The position numbers were made by a program, and so were the translations under genes. Under the pieces are notes generated by a model. That model made no database searches. It was not told the DNA's origin and saw only the letters and a program-made list of their open reading frames with translations. From an uncultured Desulfobacter sp. (lineage in GTDB: Bacteria; Desulfobacterota; Desulfobacteria; Desulfobacterales; Desulfobacteraceae), in contig NZ_OY781882.1 in NCBI RefSeq assembly GCF_963677125.1, forward strand, positions 2,426,501 through 2,490,500: a DNA stretch of 64,000 nucleotides, given 5' to 3'. Below, piece by piece: positions 37,272 to 46,472 of the stretch; positions within the stretch are counted from its first letter, which is position 1, and each line of letters starts with the position of its first letter.

Positions 37272-37411
37272 ATTTTCTATGGCTTTTTTAAATGTTTAAA
37301 AGTAAGTATAACAATAAGGAAATAAAATGAAAATGATAAAGCCATTAAGGGTGTTGTAAAATTATTAAAAAAGAAACAACTTAGTATCTGTGCTTAAGAA
37401 CCGGGCTATCT

Positions 37412-39421
37412 GTGTCCAGGAACAATTTTAATTCTATGATGACCAAGTTACAAGACCTTCATGATTTTCTTTCGCGGATGCCATTGTTTTCATCGGTGCC
37501 GGCGGATCAAATCCGAGAAATTGCCGCATTATTTTCAAAGAAATTCTATCGTAAAGGCGATGTTATCTGCAGCCAAGGCGAGCCCGGGGATTCTATGTAT
37601 GTGATTCATTCGGGTACAGTATCAGTGTTCAAGGAAGCAGATGGACAAATTTTTTTTGTAAGTGAGTTGAAACGGGGGAATTTTTTTGGTGAAATGTCCC
37701 TGCTTTCCGGTGCGCATAGGAACTCAACGGTAGAGGCCTCACTGGATGTAACTGTGTATTGCCTGGCACGTGAAAATTTTGACATTTTGGTCAAAACCAA
37801 TAGAAGTATTGGTTTATATCTAAGTCGTTTTTATGCCAAACGCATGAGCGTGGAGGCAGCGCAAGGTAGTCCGCAGACCATGACCCCGACATTTTATGCC
37901 GTGTCTGCCACGGGCCCGGAGCTGGGGGTGTCCTATTTTTTGTATTCTGTTTCCTTCCACATCTCTGATGAATCACATAAACGGGTGGTGGTGATTGAGC
38001 CGCACCTTGAAGCCGGCAGTATCATGGATAAATATGACTTGTCCCGAATAGCATGCCCGGACCAGGGACTTTTCAGGCTCCTGCCTGCGAACAGCTATAA
38101 ACCGGCAGATATTCATTGGTATGAACATTTATCAGGCTTTCATGTTTTGCAGTTGCGCACAGGCTTTTCCGACAGGCTTTCTGAAATCATGCCGGTATTG
38201 ATGGCCGGTCTTAAAGATTCCTATGATGTTGTTTTTATAAATCTTATTTATTGCCTTAATGAGATGGAACGGCTGTTTGTGCGGTTGTGTGACCGAACGC
38301 TTTTGCTTATTCATAACACCGAGGAAAAACTTGGAGATGTCAGGTCCCGGCTCTCAGAGATTGAGGCAATTTGCGGAGCAAGTGCCTTTTTAGGCAGAAT
38401 CCGGGTAGGGGTCAGCCATTTGTACGGAGAAAAAGGGATCCCCCGGCAGGAATTAAAGCAGCGCCTTGGGCTTTCTGAGACCCCCGGAATTTGGGTGGAC
38501 CGCTCTGAGTTGGCGGTTAACGACCGAATAGATACGGAGAAATGTTTTCCTGTACGGGGGCCGAGGGCTGTGGCCCGGGAAATTGCCGGTATCCGGTTGG
38601 GGCTTGCGCTGGGTGCCGGAGGTGCAAGGGGGTGGGCCCATATCGGAGTGCTCAAAGTACTGGAAAAAGCCGGCATCCACATCGATATGATTTCAGGAAC
38701 CAGCATGGGGGCGCTTGTGGGTGGAATTTACGCAGCCACAGCCTCTGTTGAAAAATTAAAGCAGTCCACCATTGACCTGTTTCGAACCCGATCAGACACC
38801 CGTAAAAAAATTTTTGATTATACCCTACCCAGACAAGGCCTGCTTAGGGGGAAAAAGGCGGCCCAGCTCGTACGAAACGCCGTAAACAATGCCGATTTTC
38901 TGGATTTGATGATCCCGACCTACCTGGTAGGTGTAGATATTTTGAACGAAGAAGAAGTAGTTTTTGATACCGGGGATGTTACGGATGCGGTCCGTTCCAG
39001 CATTGCCATTCCAGGCGTGTTCTCCCCTTTTAAGCACCAGAACCGTTGGATGGTGGACGGCGGACTTCTAAACCCGGTGCCTGTGGATGTACTGCTCAGA
39101 AAAGGTGCGGATATGGTGATTGCTGTGAGCATTGAATCCAAGTCAACAGGCTCAATAATGCAGAAAAAAAAACCGGGCATTAAAGAGATCATTTCGCAAA
39201 CCATCAGCATTGTTCACGGACGGGCTACAGGAGATTATGTAAAAAACGCAGATCTTGTACTATACCCGGATGTGGGTGCGTTTGTCTGGGATGACTTTCA
39301 TGAAGGCATTGCACTCATGCGCCGTGGCATGGAGGCTTGCTCTGAACGGCTGCCGGATATTCAAAAACTGATCTCCGAAAAACAGGGCCGATACACAAAA
39401 CTAAGAAGCAATCGTATCTGA
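37412..39421 (+). CDS. cNMP-binding domain, degenerate ATPase-like region and patatin phospholipase
   Basis: 669 residues in three parts. Residues 10-140: cyclic-nucleotide-binding domain (KGDVICSQGEPGDSMYVIHSG, FGEMSLLSGAHRNSTVEA). Residues 160-380: a region like a ParA/MinD-type fold (VVVIEPHLEAG, SYDVVFINLIYCL, DRTLLLIHNTEEKLGD) without a proper Walker A. Residues 390-660: patatin domain with GAGGARGWAHIGVL, nucleophile GTSMG and catalytic DGGLLNPVP. It probably is a lipid acyl hydrolase of the NTE/RssA group. The frame opens at GTG 37412; ATG 37436, with AGGA some 14 bases upstream, is an equally good start. No operon partner. Confidence 0.85.
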   Translation: MSRNNFNSMMTKLQDLHDFLSRMPLFSSVPADQIREIAALFSKKFYRKGDVICSQGEPGDSMYVIHSGTVSVFKEADGQIFFVSELKRGNFFGEMSLLSGAHRNSTVEASLDVTVYCLARENFDILVKTNRSIGLYLSRFYAKRMSVEAAQGSPQTMTPTFYAVSATGPELGVSYFLYSVSFHISDESHKRVVVIEPHLEAGSIMDKYDLSRIACPDQGLFRLLPANSYKPADIHWYEHLSGFHVLQLRTGFSDRLSEIMPVLMAGLKDSYDVVFINLIYCLNEMERLFVRLCDRTLLLIHNTEEKLGDVRSRLSEIEAICGASAFLGRIRVGVSHLYGEKGIPRQELKQRLGLSETPGIWVDRSELAVNDRIDTEKCFPVRGPRAVAREIAGIRLGLALGAGGARGWAHIGVLKVLEKAGIHIDMISGTSMGALVGGIYAATASVEKLKQSTIDLFRTRSDTRKKIFDYTLPRQGLLRGKKAAQLVRNAVNNADFLDLMIPTYLVGVDILNEEEVVFDTGDVTDAVRSSIAIPGVFSPFKHQNRWMVDGGLLNPVPVDVLLRKGADMVIAVSIESKSTGSIMQKKKPGIKEIISQTISIVHGRATGDYVKNADLVLYPDVGAFVWDDFHEGIALMRRGMEACSERLPDIQKLISEKQGRYTKLRSNRI

Positions 39422-39664
39422 AAGGCGTCGAGTAATACCTTTGAAAGGTTAGTGATATGAATCATTTTCAAGTTATCAAGCTTTTGTTGTGGAATATTGC
39501 AACGATATCCTTAAAGCTAAAACACTCATGACTTTTGAAATATTGGGGTATATACAATGATCTATGCATGCGAGTCTAACAGCTCACGAAATAAGATGCA
39601 CCAAAAGCAGATGCGAGGAATGTACAGTTTCCGATTCCCATTTCCGGCCCCAACTATGAAAAAC

Positions 39665-39717
39665 TTTTTTCACATAACGGAGTTTTTTTTCACAACCCTA
39701 AAGACTTTTTTTCACAA
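39665..39717 (+). promoter_or_regulatory. three iterated TTTTTTCACA motifs (possible enhancer site)
   Basis: Copies of a T-tract followed by CACA end at about 39675, 39695 and 39717, so spacing is 20 and 22 bases, close to two helical turns. They lie 140-190 bases upstream of the sigma-54 promoter, the usual distance for enhancer-binding activators. That they bind a PrsR-like regulator is inference; T-tracts could instead bend DNA. Confidence 0.45.
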
Positions 39718-39856
39718 AAAAAAAATTCTTTAAATTCATAAGCAAATTTCAATAACATGGAACCCAAAAGCAGATCCAGATATAACCATTTATATTTTAA
39801 TGATTTTTGCACCAAAGACCAAGAACAGGCAAAAACACACCAAAACCCAAATTCCA

Positions 39857-39872
39857 TGGCACCGTTGTTGCA
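39857..39872 (+). promoter_or_regulatory. sigma-54 (RpoN) promoter, -24/-12 elements
   Basis: TGGCACCGTTGTTGCA matches the consensus TGGCAC-N5-TTGCW at every fixed position, with GG and GC 12 bases apart. It points toward the PEP-CTERM gene and would start transcription near 39883. PEP-CTERM genes in Zoogloea depend on the PrsK-PrsR two-component system and RpoN, which supports the assignment. Confidence 0.8.
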
Positions 39873-40110
39873 ATTTATGAGAAAACAGTGTAGCACAAAA
39901 ACAAAATGGCATGTGTGAGCATTAAATTAATAAATTAAGGCTGTCTTGAGAGAAAGGGGGGGGGAATCAGACACATTGGTTTTTAATAACCAATCTTAAT
40001 TCGGGGATCGATTTAGGTATCGTGCCCACTGAATTATACAACTTAACTTGGGGTGAATATCTTTATCAAGTCCCCCAAATTTCAAAACACTTAAAAAAAG
40101 GTGACTTAAA

Positions 40111-40959
40111 ATGAAAAAATTAGCTATTATTTTATTCTTACTTGTATTTTCTAGTATCCCAGTAGGGGCAACTCCATTTTTATTCGATCTTGATGGAGAC
40201 GCAGCTGGAATGTCTTCGAATACCATTGAGGTTGCATTATTTCAAGCAGATTCAGCTGAGTACTTTGATGCCGTTGTCGATTTAGGAGACGATGGTGTTT
40301 TGGGTAACGACGATATTTTTACCGACTCCTACTCACTCAACATTCTCTATTCAGAAGACAGCGGTGGTTCTGCAACTCAAATCTTTTCATTAGGAAGTTT
40401 TACAGCAAGCATTTCGGATATTAAAGGTAAGGTAACAAATTACTCTGACGGCGGAGATGCCACCTCTGCAAGTGATTATTCTGGAATTGACAATGACACT
40501 TGGGATCTTGAATTTTACGCTGGCGATGAAGTAGCCGGTACAGGTGTTGCTACCATTACCTATAACGGTAGCGTCATTGGAAGATTCCTTGTTACAGGGG
40601 GTGGAACAGACTCTCCCTTTACGGCAAATACAAATGGTACCATTTCCGGTTCGACAGGTGTCACTTTAGTTGCATTAGAGTTAACAGCAGGATACTGGTA
40701 CACCATGGGTGGCGTTGATATGTCAACACTTGACCCCCAATCCCTTGTTATCGGTCTTGTTGATTCTGGTGCCAATCTCGAGAGCGTCTCCGGTGACGTT
40801 GGCGACCCAGATGATGAAACTGATGACCAACTTACTCTGACCTTTTCAGATAATGGTGACACCATTCGGATATCCACGGTTCCAGAACCGGCAACCTTCG
40901 CGCTCTTCGGTTTTGGCCTTTTGGGGCTTGCAGCAATCAGTAGAAGAAAAAACGCATAA
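40111..40959 (+). CDS. PEP-CTERM sorting-signal surface protein
   Basis: 282 residues. Signal peptide about 1-20 (cleavage near VGA-TP), then an acidic Ser/Thr/Gly/Asp-rich, cysteine-free body predicted to be beta-structured, and a C-terminal sorting signal at 257-282: VPEPATFALFGFGLLGLAAI followed by the basic SRRKNA. The signal comprises the PEP box, a membrane helix and a basic tail, the exact substrate format for exosortases. The body has no recognised domain. Preceded by a sigma-54 promoter and closed by a strong terminator, so it forms its own transcription unit. Probably a matrix protein exported and anchored with the exopolysaccharide. Confidence 0.9.
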   Translation: MKKLAIILFLLVFSSIPVGATPFLFDLDGDAAGMSSNTIEVALFQADSAEYFDAVVDLGDDGVLGNDDIFTDSYSLNILYSEDSGGSATQIFSLGSFTASISDIKGKVTNYSDGGDATSASDYSGIDNDTWDLEFYAGDEVAGTGVATITYNGSVIGRFLVTGGGTDSPFTANTNGTISGSTGVTLVALELTAGYWYTMGGVDMSTLDPQSLVIGLVDSGANLESVSGDVGDPDDETDDQLTLTFSDNGDTIRISTVPEPATFALFGFGLLGLAAISRRKNA

Positions 40960-41001
40960 ACTAGATGAAAGAAAGATCTTGTCTAAATAATTAAAAAAAG
41001 A

Positions 41002-41035
41002 AGAGGGGTACATAGATATGTACCCCTCTCTTTTT
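41002..41035 (+). terminator. rho-independent terminator of the PEP-CTERM gene
   Basis: Perfect 12-bp stem AGAGGGGTACAT (41002-41013) pairing with ATGTACCCCTCT (41018-41029), four-base loop, then C and five T. An A-run before the stem could make it work in the reverse direction too. An ATG at 41018 lies inside the stem and is therefore unlikely to start the next gene. Confidence 0.9.
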
Positions 41036-41065
41036 GATGTGACAATAAACGAGGAAATATTTATT

Positions 41066-41803
41066 ATGTCTTCAAAACGAATCCTTGAACCAGAATCGAT
41101 GGAATCCCTTGAAGAGGTATTTGCCTATGATGTACTTACCAGGCAATTTTTAGAAATACTTCATTACGGCTTTGTTGAAACAATCCTCAACAAAGGAGAT
41201 AAGGCTGGAAAATTTTTAGAAGTAGGCTCAGGAACGGGATGGATCTCTATTGGCGTTGCAAAATATAACCCCCATGTTCATATCACTGGCATCGATCTCT
41301 CTGAGAACATGATAACAGTAGCCCAAGAGAACAGCAGAAAAGAAAATGTTTCAGATCGTATCAGCTTCCAATTTGGATCAGCAACAGACATCCCTTTTGA
41401 AAATAATTCATTTGACACAGTATTCTGCCATAATACGCTGCATCATATACCGGAACCGGAAAAGATGATGGCCGAAATAAAACGGGTTGTTAAAAACGAT
41501 GGTGGCGTTTTTATCAGGGACTTAATACGAGTACCCTCATTTATGATCCCCTTCTACGTAAACATATTTGGATTCAGATATAATCGGCTCATGAAAAAAG
41601 AATATGAGGATTCAATTAAAGCATCCCTATCCCCAAAAGAATGGAAGGAGCTTTTTTCCAATATACAAATTCCTGGTGCAAAGCTTACTAAACATTTCAT
41701 TACACACCAAGGCATGGAAAAAGCTTCATTAAACAAAAGAAACGATTACTTTGAAATACCCACGCCTATGCATTTAAAATTTTCCAAAAGCATGTATGTT
41801 TAA
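41066..41803 (+). CDS. SAM-dependent methyltransferase, class I
   Basis: 245 residues. Motif I is FLEVGSGTGWISIGVAKYNP, then ITGIDLSENMITVAQENS, FQFGSATDIPFENNSFDTVFCHNTLHHIPEPE, all typical of Rossmann-fold methyltransferases (UbiE/COQ5-like). The acceptor is unknown. I place the start at ATG 41066, preceded by GAGGAA at 41051-41056, rather than at 41018, which is inside the upstream terminator stem. It sits between the PEP-CTERM gene and the convergent PrsT-like gene. Confidence 0.8.
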   Translation: MSSKRILEPESMESLEEVFAYDVLTRQFLEILHYGFVETILNKGDKAGKFLEVGSGTGWISIGVAKYNPHVHITGIDLSENMITVAQENSRKENVSDRISFQFGSATDIPFENNSFDTVFCHNTLHHIPEPEKMMAEIKRVVKNDGGVFIRDLIRVPSFMIPFYVNIFGFRYNRLMKKEYEDSIKASLSPKEWKELFSNIQIPGAKLTKHFITHQGMEKASLNKRNDYFEIPTPMHLKFSKSMYV

Positions 41804-41996
41804 TTTAATATACATCCGCAATAATTGGAGGTTTTAATTACAGCATCGAGATGCGCCCTCTTAAACTTAAATGCATGGGGCAGAGCATCAGAACGGGAAA
41901 GGGAATAGTGTACCTAAAGCATTACGAGATCGATATATCTGATCCGGATTTTTCGTCCCTCGCATGGCATTGGGCATTGGCTCTGGAGCAAACAAA

Positions 41997-44285
41997 TTAT
42001 CTCTTATTTATTTCTTCAATCAAGTTTTTGGCATTTTGGGCACCTTGAAAATTTCCATTAAGCTCCAAGGCCTGAATTAATTCTTTTTTGGCCAGCTCTT
42101 TTTCACCTCTTCCGTAATAAGCCAGGCCTAAGTGATAACGAACAATGGGATTATTTGGTTGTTTTTCCAGACAGTCCTGGAATTCGGCAACGGCATTTCC
42201 ATACAGTCCTTTTTTGTAATAGGCAAATCCCATGGTATCCATAATACTCGGATCGTCAGGATAACGGGCTTTCGCTATTTTCGCCAGGGATAAGGCCTCA
42301 TCAAACTTATCTGTGCGGCTTGCCAGATAAAATGACAGGTTGTTTGCCGCTGCTACATAGTTGGGATTGATTTCAAGGGCTTTACGGTAATGGATTTCTG
42401 CTTCGTCAAATTTATTTTCTGTTTCAAGAAGGACGGCCAGCAGCATATGAGGTGGTGCCAGTTTATCGTTCTTTTCAATCATGGTCAGATATTGTTTTTT
42501 GGCCGCCTCAATATTTTTCCGAGCCAGGTATATTTTTGCCAACATTTCGTATGGGCTTAGATAATCCGGGGCAAGATCAACGGCTTTCAACAATTCAGAT
42601 TCTGCCTGTTTAGTATTCTTCTGAGCCAGGTATATTTTTGCACGGGTGTTGTGCACAAGGGCCTTCAAATTGTTGTTATCCTTAAATACATCCATCTGCT
42701 GAATACACAGGGAGTGGGCCGTATCAAATTCTTTTTGGGCCACGGCATTTTTAATTCTTAAGGTAAATACGTCAATGAGTTTGTTGTTCAGGGCCCAGGC
42801 TTTTTCCAGTAAGGGGGCTGCCTGGTCAAATTGCTTCAACGCTGATTTTAAATAGGCGAGTCGATAATAGCCTGTGGGATTTTTAGAACCCATTTCGATC
42901 ATTTTCTTGAAATCGTTTTCAGCTTGCTGATTTTTTTTCAAAGCCATATAAGCATTGCCACGGATCATATAAGCCCGGTAGGCCTTAGGATCAAGCGCAA
43001 TTACCTCAGTAGCCTGGCTTACTGAAAGATCATAGGAGTGTTGCCGAGAATAAATTTCAGACAGCAACAGCCTTGCCTTGGTATAATCCGGTTTCAAATC
43101 CACTGCTTTGACCACGGCTGGTACCGCCATGTTCGGCTCCCCCAATCCAATGTAACAAAGGCCTTTGAAATACTGAACCCTGTGGGCCCTTGGCTCTTCC
43201 TTTTCAAGGGAGAGCAGGATATTAAGTGCCTCTTGAAATTTTTTTTGAAAAATCAGAATTTCGCTTTTCAGCATTCTGGCATTCGTTAGTTTAGGCCGTT
43301 TCTTGAGAATACCGGAAACCAGAATTTCTGCTTCTTGTGTTTTTTTCTCATTATATAAGAATCTTGCCAGGATGATTTGGGTATTGGAATTTTCAGGATC
43401 AAGTGCAGCGGCTTTCTTGTACCATTCAAGGGCTTTATCTTTTTGGTCCGTCACGTTATAGAACCCGGCCAAGGCAACCATGGGCTGAGGGCTGTCCGGT
43501 TGGATATCAACTGCCTTTTTATACGCGATTTCAGCTCCTTGAAAATTTTTTGTTTTCATGTAGAAATTTCCTAAAAAATTCTGGTGAGCTGCATTTTCAG
43601 GATGTTCCGCCGCTAATAGAATTAATTGTTCTTCAGCCTTATTCAATTGTTTTCGCTGGAGATAAAACTGGGACAGGACAATTCTGGCCGTCGTTGTATC
43701 TTCGCTTGATTCTACCGCTTTAATCAAAAAAGCTTCAGCCTCGTCGAATTTTTTTTCGCTGGTTTTTATTGCAGCCATGGACTGCAAAGCCCCGACATGG
43801 CCGTCCTTGATTTCAAGGATTTTTTCAAAAACGGTCTGGGCATTTTCGATCTGCTTGTGCCTGATCAGAACTTGGCCTTTGAGAAAAAGGGCGTTGAGAT
43901 TTTTGGGCTCTTTTTTTAGAATTTTATCAACCCTGGTTTGGGTTTCCGGCAATTTTTTATCCAGGAAATAAAATTTAGCCAGCTTAACCAAGGCTTCAGT
44001 ATTTTCCGGATCGAGTTTTTCCACGTTGGAATAGAAGGCAAAGGCCGATCTAAACTGGCCTGTTTTCATAAATGTATCGCCTAATTTCAAAAGCAGGGCT
44101 GTGTCTTTATTGTCTATCTGGGCCGCGTTTCTATATTCTATCTCAGCTTTTTTGTACTCTTTAGCATCAAAATATTCATCACCTTTTTTAATATATGCGG
44201 TTTTTTTTTCAGTTTCATTTGCGCAGCCGATAAAAGTGATCAGTGCAATAAGAATAACCAAAATAAATCTACAACAATTTTTCAT
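41997..44285 (-). CDS. prsT: PEP-CTERM system TPR-repeat lipoprotein (PrsT-like)
   Basis: 762 residues. Lipoprotein signal with lipobox FIGC (Cys21) after a hydrophobic stretch. The remainder is a long array of about 18-20 tetratricopeptide repeats (for example AEIEYRNAAQIDNKDTALLL, AEIHYRKALEINPNYVAA, AVAEFQDCLEKQPNNPIV). The length and build match the PrsT family found in exosortase exopolysaccharide loci. It would be tethered to the inner or outer membrane facing the periplasm, acting as assembly scaffold for secretion. It converges with the methyltransferase gene. Confidence 0.85.
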   Translation of the reverse strand: MKNCCRFILVILIALITFIGCANETEKKTAYIKKGDEYFDAKEYKKAEIEYRNAAQIDNKDTALLLKLGDTFMKTGQFRSAFAFYSNVEKLDPENTEALVKLAKFYFLDKKLPETQTRVDKILKKEPKNLNALFLKGQVLIRHKQIENAQTVFEKILEIKDGHVGALQSMAAIKTSEKKFDEAEAFLIKAVESSEDTTTARIVLSQFYLQRKQLNKAEEQLILLAAEHPENAAHQNFLGNFYMKTKNFQGAEIAYKKAVDIQPDSPQPMVALAGFYNVTDQKDKALEWYKKAAALDPENSNTQIILARFLYNEKKTQEAEILVSGILKKRPKLTNARMLKSEILIFQKKFQEALNILLSLEKEEPRAHRVQYFKGLCYIGLGEPNMAVPAVVKAVDLKPDYTKARLLLSEIYSRQHSYDLSVSQATEVIALDPKAYRAYMIRGNAYMALKKNQQAENDFKKMIEMGSKNPTGYYRLAYLKSALKQFDQAAPLLEKAWALNNKLIDVFTLRIKNAVAQKEFDTAHSLCIQQMDVFKDNNNLKALVHNTRAKIYLAQKNTKQAESELLKAVDLAPDYLSPYEMLAKIYLARKNIEAAKKQYLTMIEKNDKLAPPHMLLAVLLETENKFDEAEIHYRKALEINPNYVAAANNLSFYLASRTDKFDEALSLAKIAKARYPDDPSIMDTMGFAYYKKGLYGNAVAEFQDCLEKQPNNPIVRYHLGLAYYGRGEKELAKKELIQALELNGNFQGAQNAKNLIEEINKR

Positions 44286-44847
44286 GAACAGCCTCTTTAA
44301 AAGTGAATTGGCTTTTTAATTACTCTGTGGTAACGATCGAATTTCATGCACAACTTGTATTATGGGATACTCAGTATTGTCAACTAAAATTCCTGGCGCC
44401 CAATGGTCATGAAAGGACGATATCCCTATCTCAAAACCGCATTAGACAAAGACCACAGCCTTTATGTCCACCATTATCATCTGAATTAAAACGCTTCCAA
44501 GAGAGACTGTACTTTTTGAAGTGACTGTGGAGGATGAAGGCATTGAAAAAGACTCTGACCAAATGCACAACGCTGCCGCGGGAATTTATTCGGGAAGAGG
44601 TTAAGCGGCCTGGGTATCATTCGAAAAACAGCGGCAAATTTTAATGTATAGCATCGAAAACTCTCACAACATCTTCGGGGGTTAGAATGTTTGAGTGATG
44701 CTTAAGTCTTTTCCAGATCATTCTGAAATCATTTCATTCTGTCCCCCAAGGAAAAGCGCTTGACAAACAGGGCTAAAAACTTCACGATATTATTATCACT
44801 TCGGGCACGATTATCTTAAAAAAATAATAATATAGGTTAAAATAGAG
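44286..44847. other. divergent intergenic region, no gene recognised
   Basis: 562 bases between the divergent prsT-like and acyltransferase genes. A short frame of about 37 codons (near 44535-44645, beginning MKALKKTLTKCTTLPREF) and a 73-codon frame (44303-44524) are present, but neither shows family features. It probably contains both promoters; no sigma-54 consensus was found. Confidence 0.4.
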
Positions 44848-45591
44848 ATGATCAGCAAAAGTATAGCCTACGACAGATTCCGGTTTGGTCAGGTCATAGA
44901 CGGCGATGTCTTAAAAGATACCTTCCGGATGAGGTATGAAGTCTATGTGGATGAGTTCGGGTTTGAAAATAAAGCTGACCATCCCAATGGACTGGAAACA
45001 GATGAATACGAACAAGACTCCATTCATTTTGCCTGTCTGAATGAAACCGATTCCGTGGTCGGCACCATACGACTGGTGCGAAACTCAAACAAAGGGTTTC
45101 CCATTGAACATGCCACAGAATTAAGTCTTCCAGGTCAAAAACCTGAGCCGGATAAAATTGGTGAAATTTCCCGGCTTACGGTAACCAAAGACCTCAGGCG
45201 CCGTAAAGAGGACGGAATGTACGGTGTAGAATCATACTTAAAGGAAAAAGAAGGCGGCATACTACCCGACGACGGGACCATCCCAAAAGAGATGGAGGGC
45301 AGGAAAAACCCCATCATTGTCCTGGGGCTTTACCAGGTCATGTTCCAAGAGAGTCTGCGACTGGGATTGACCCATTGGTATATGATCACTGAAAAAAAAT
45401 TATTCTATGCTTTGAGAAAATATGGTTTTCTATTCCACCAGATCGGGGAGCCTGTACAATATCATGGCGAAAGGGTTCCCTACTTTGCAGATATTCATGA
45501 ACTGCTGGTCAATCTGAAGCAGACTGATGAAGGCATGTTTGACCTGATGCTTACCGGGCTGGAAAACAAGTATCGCCCGAATATTCCATAA
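44848..45591 (+). CDS. PEP-CTERM/exosortase-associated acyltransferase (autoinducer-synthase-like GNAT)
   Basis: 247 residues. RFGQVIDGDVLKDTFRMRYEVYVDEFGFE is the N-terminal signature of the exosortase-associated acyltransferase family, similar to acyl-homoserine-lactone synthases with the Arg-Tyr-Val-Glu pattern. VGTIRLVRNSNKGFPIE and EISRLTVTKDLRRR are GNAT strands and acyl-donor loop. The HWYMITEKKLFYALRKYGF segment closes the fold. The substrate is not established; acyl-ACP is the likely donor. Single gene unit with ATG at 44848, divergent from prsT. Confidence 0.8.
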   Translation: MISKSIAYDRFRFGQVIDGDVLKDTFRMRYEVYVDEFGFENKADHPNGLETDEYEQDSIHFACLNETDSVVGTIRLVRNSNKGFPIEHATELSLPGQKPEPDKIGEISRLTVTKDLRRRKEDGMYGVESYLKEKEGGILPDDGTIPKEMEGRKNPIIVLGLYQVMFQESLRLGLTHWYMITEKKLFYALRKYGFLFHQIGEPVQYHGERVPYFADIHELLVNLKQTDEGMFDLMLTGLENKYRPNIP

Positions 45592-45663
45592 TCCATTTTG
45601 ATCGCTCCGAAGTTGTTTACGTATGTCTGACTCGTTGTTTTTCGGATCTCCAAGCTGATCTGG

Positions 45664-45933
45664 ATGGTCATCCGTCCGGATTTTCTTTTGGTTGCTTTTA
45701 CCGTCATGGGAATGCTATTCTGGGTTTCAGGCGCAGTAAAAAAGGCAAAATCGATGTTTGCGTGTCTGGTTTTGGCTATGACCGCCATCACTGTTTCCCC
45801 TTTGGGCACCATGCTCTTGACACCGCTTGAGCACAAATTTCCCACAAACTCGGTTTTGCGCCCCAAAAAAAAGAAGATATCCCGGCTAAATGACCCTTTC
45901 AACAACAAAAAAGCACTATGTTCTCAGCTATAA
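45664..45933 (+). pseudogene. truncated ElyC/YdcF-like membrane protein
   Basis: 89 codons. Two hydrophobic helices and then MLLTPLEHKFPTNS, which resembles the N-terminal end of ElyC/YdcF (DUF218) proteins, where a two-helix anchor leads into PLExRFP before the catalytic domain. Here the frame runs on into an unrelated basic tail and stops, so the DUF218 domain is missing. It overlaps the start of the HAD-like gene by 16 bases. Either a decayed remnant or a small membrane protein with coincidental likeness. Confidence 0.4.
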
Positions 45934-46313
45934 AAAAAATTTTACAACGCATTAATCAAAACCCCTCCAACAATATGGAAACCATACCAGATGCCGCGCC
46001 CCACGGTCCCTGGTTCGGCGTAGACCTGGACGGCACCCTGGCAGTCTGGAACGAGACCTCAACACTTAATCGCATCGGAGCCCCTATACCGGCTATGGTT
46101 GATATGGTCCGCCGCATGGTGGACAACGACATCCGGGTAAAAATTTTTACTGCCCGTGCCTGTGACCCTGACCAAATTCCAAAAATCCGGGCCTGGATGG
46201 CCAAAAACGGCCTACCAGACCTGGAAATTACCAATGTAAAAGATTTTTACATGGAACGTCTGTATGATGACCGTGCAATACGAGTGGAGCGCAATACCGG
46301 TAGAATCCTTTAA
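45918..46313 (+). CDS. small HAD-like phosphatase
   Basis: 131 residues. WFGVDLDGTLAVWNE gives HAD motif I (DxDGT), RVKIFTARACDP motif II-like Thr, and the end KDFYMERLYDDRAIRVERNTGRIL contains the motif IV-like DD. It lacks a cap domain and is close to small uncharacterised HAD proteins of phages and bacteria. Probably hydrolyses a phosphate ester; substrate unknown. An alternative start is the Met at residue 20. Confidence 0.65.
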   Translation: MFSAIKKILQRINQNPSNNMETIPDAAPHGPWFGVDLDGTLAVWNETSTLNRIGAPIPAMVDMVRRMVDNDIRVKIFTARACDPDQIPKIRAWMAKNGLPDLEITNVKDFYMERLYDDRAIRVERNTGRIL

Positions 46314-46472
46314 TCCCCCTACCCCGCAAGCATTAAATTACATTTTGGTTATCCAGACATTAATCATTGATCCGGATGACCATTTAAGCTAACATACGCG
46401 CTCACAATAAACCTTCATTACTTTTTTGGACAGTCAATCTTAAATAATACTATGTCCTGAAAAGGAGAACAT

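Larger units (their letters stand above)
39422..40110 (+). other. long regulatory region before the PEP-CTERM gene
   Basis: 689 bases without a credible gene. It includes three spaced TTTTTTCACA repeats (39665-39717), a consensus sigma-54 promoter (39857-39872) and, if that promoter is used, a leader of about 230 bases that can fold locally (for example TTGGGG near 40050 with CCCCCAA near 40076). GGTG precedes the ATG at 40111 by about eight bases as ribosome-binding site. Confidence 0.6.

Noticed and set aside
41851..42048. 65-codon plus-strand frame antisense to the end of the prsT-like gene
   Set aside because: Overlaps the TPR gene, has no known motif and only a distant GGAGG; probably chance.
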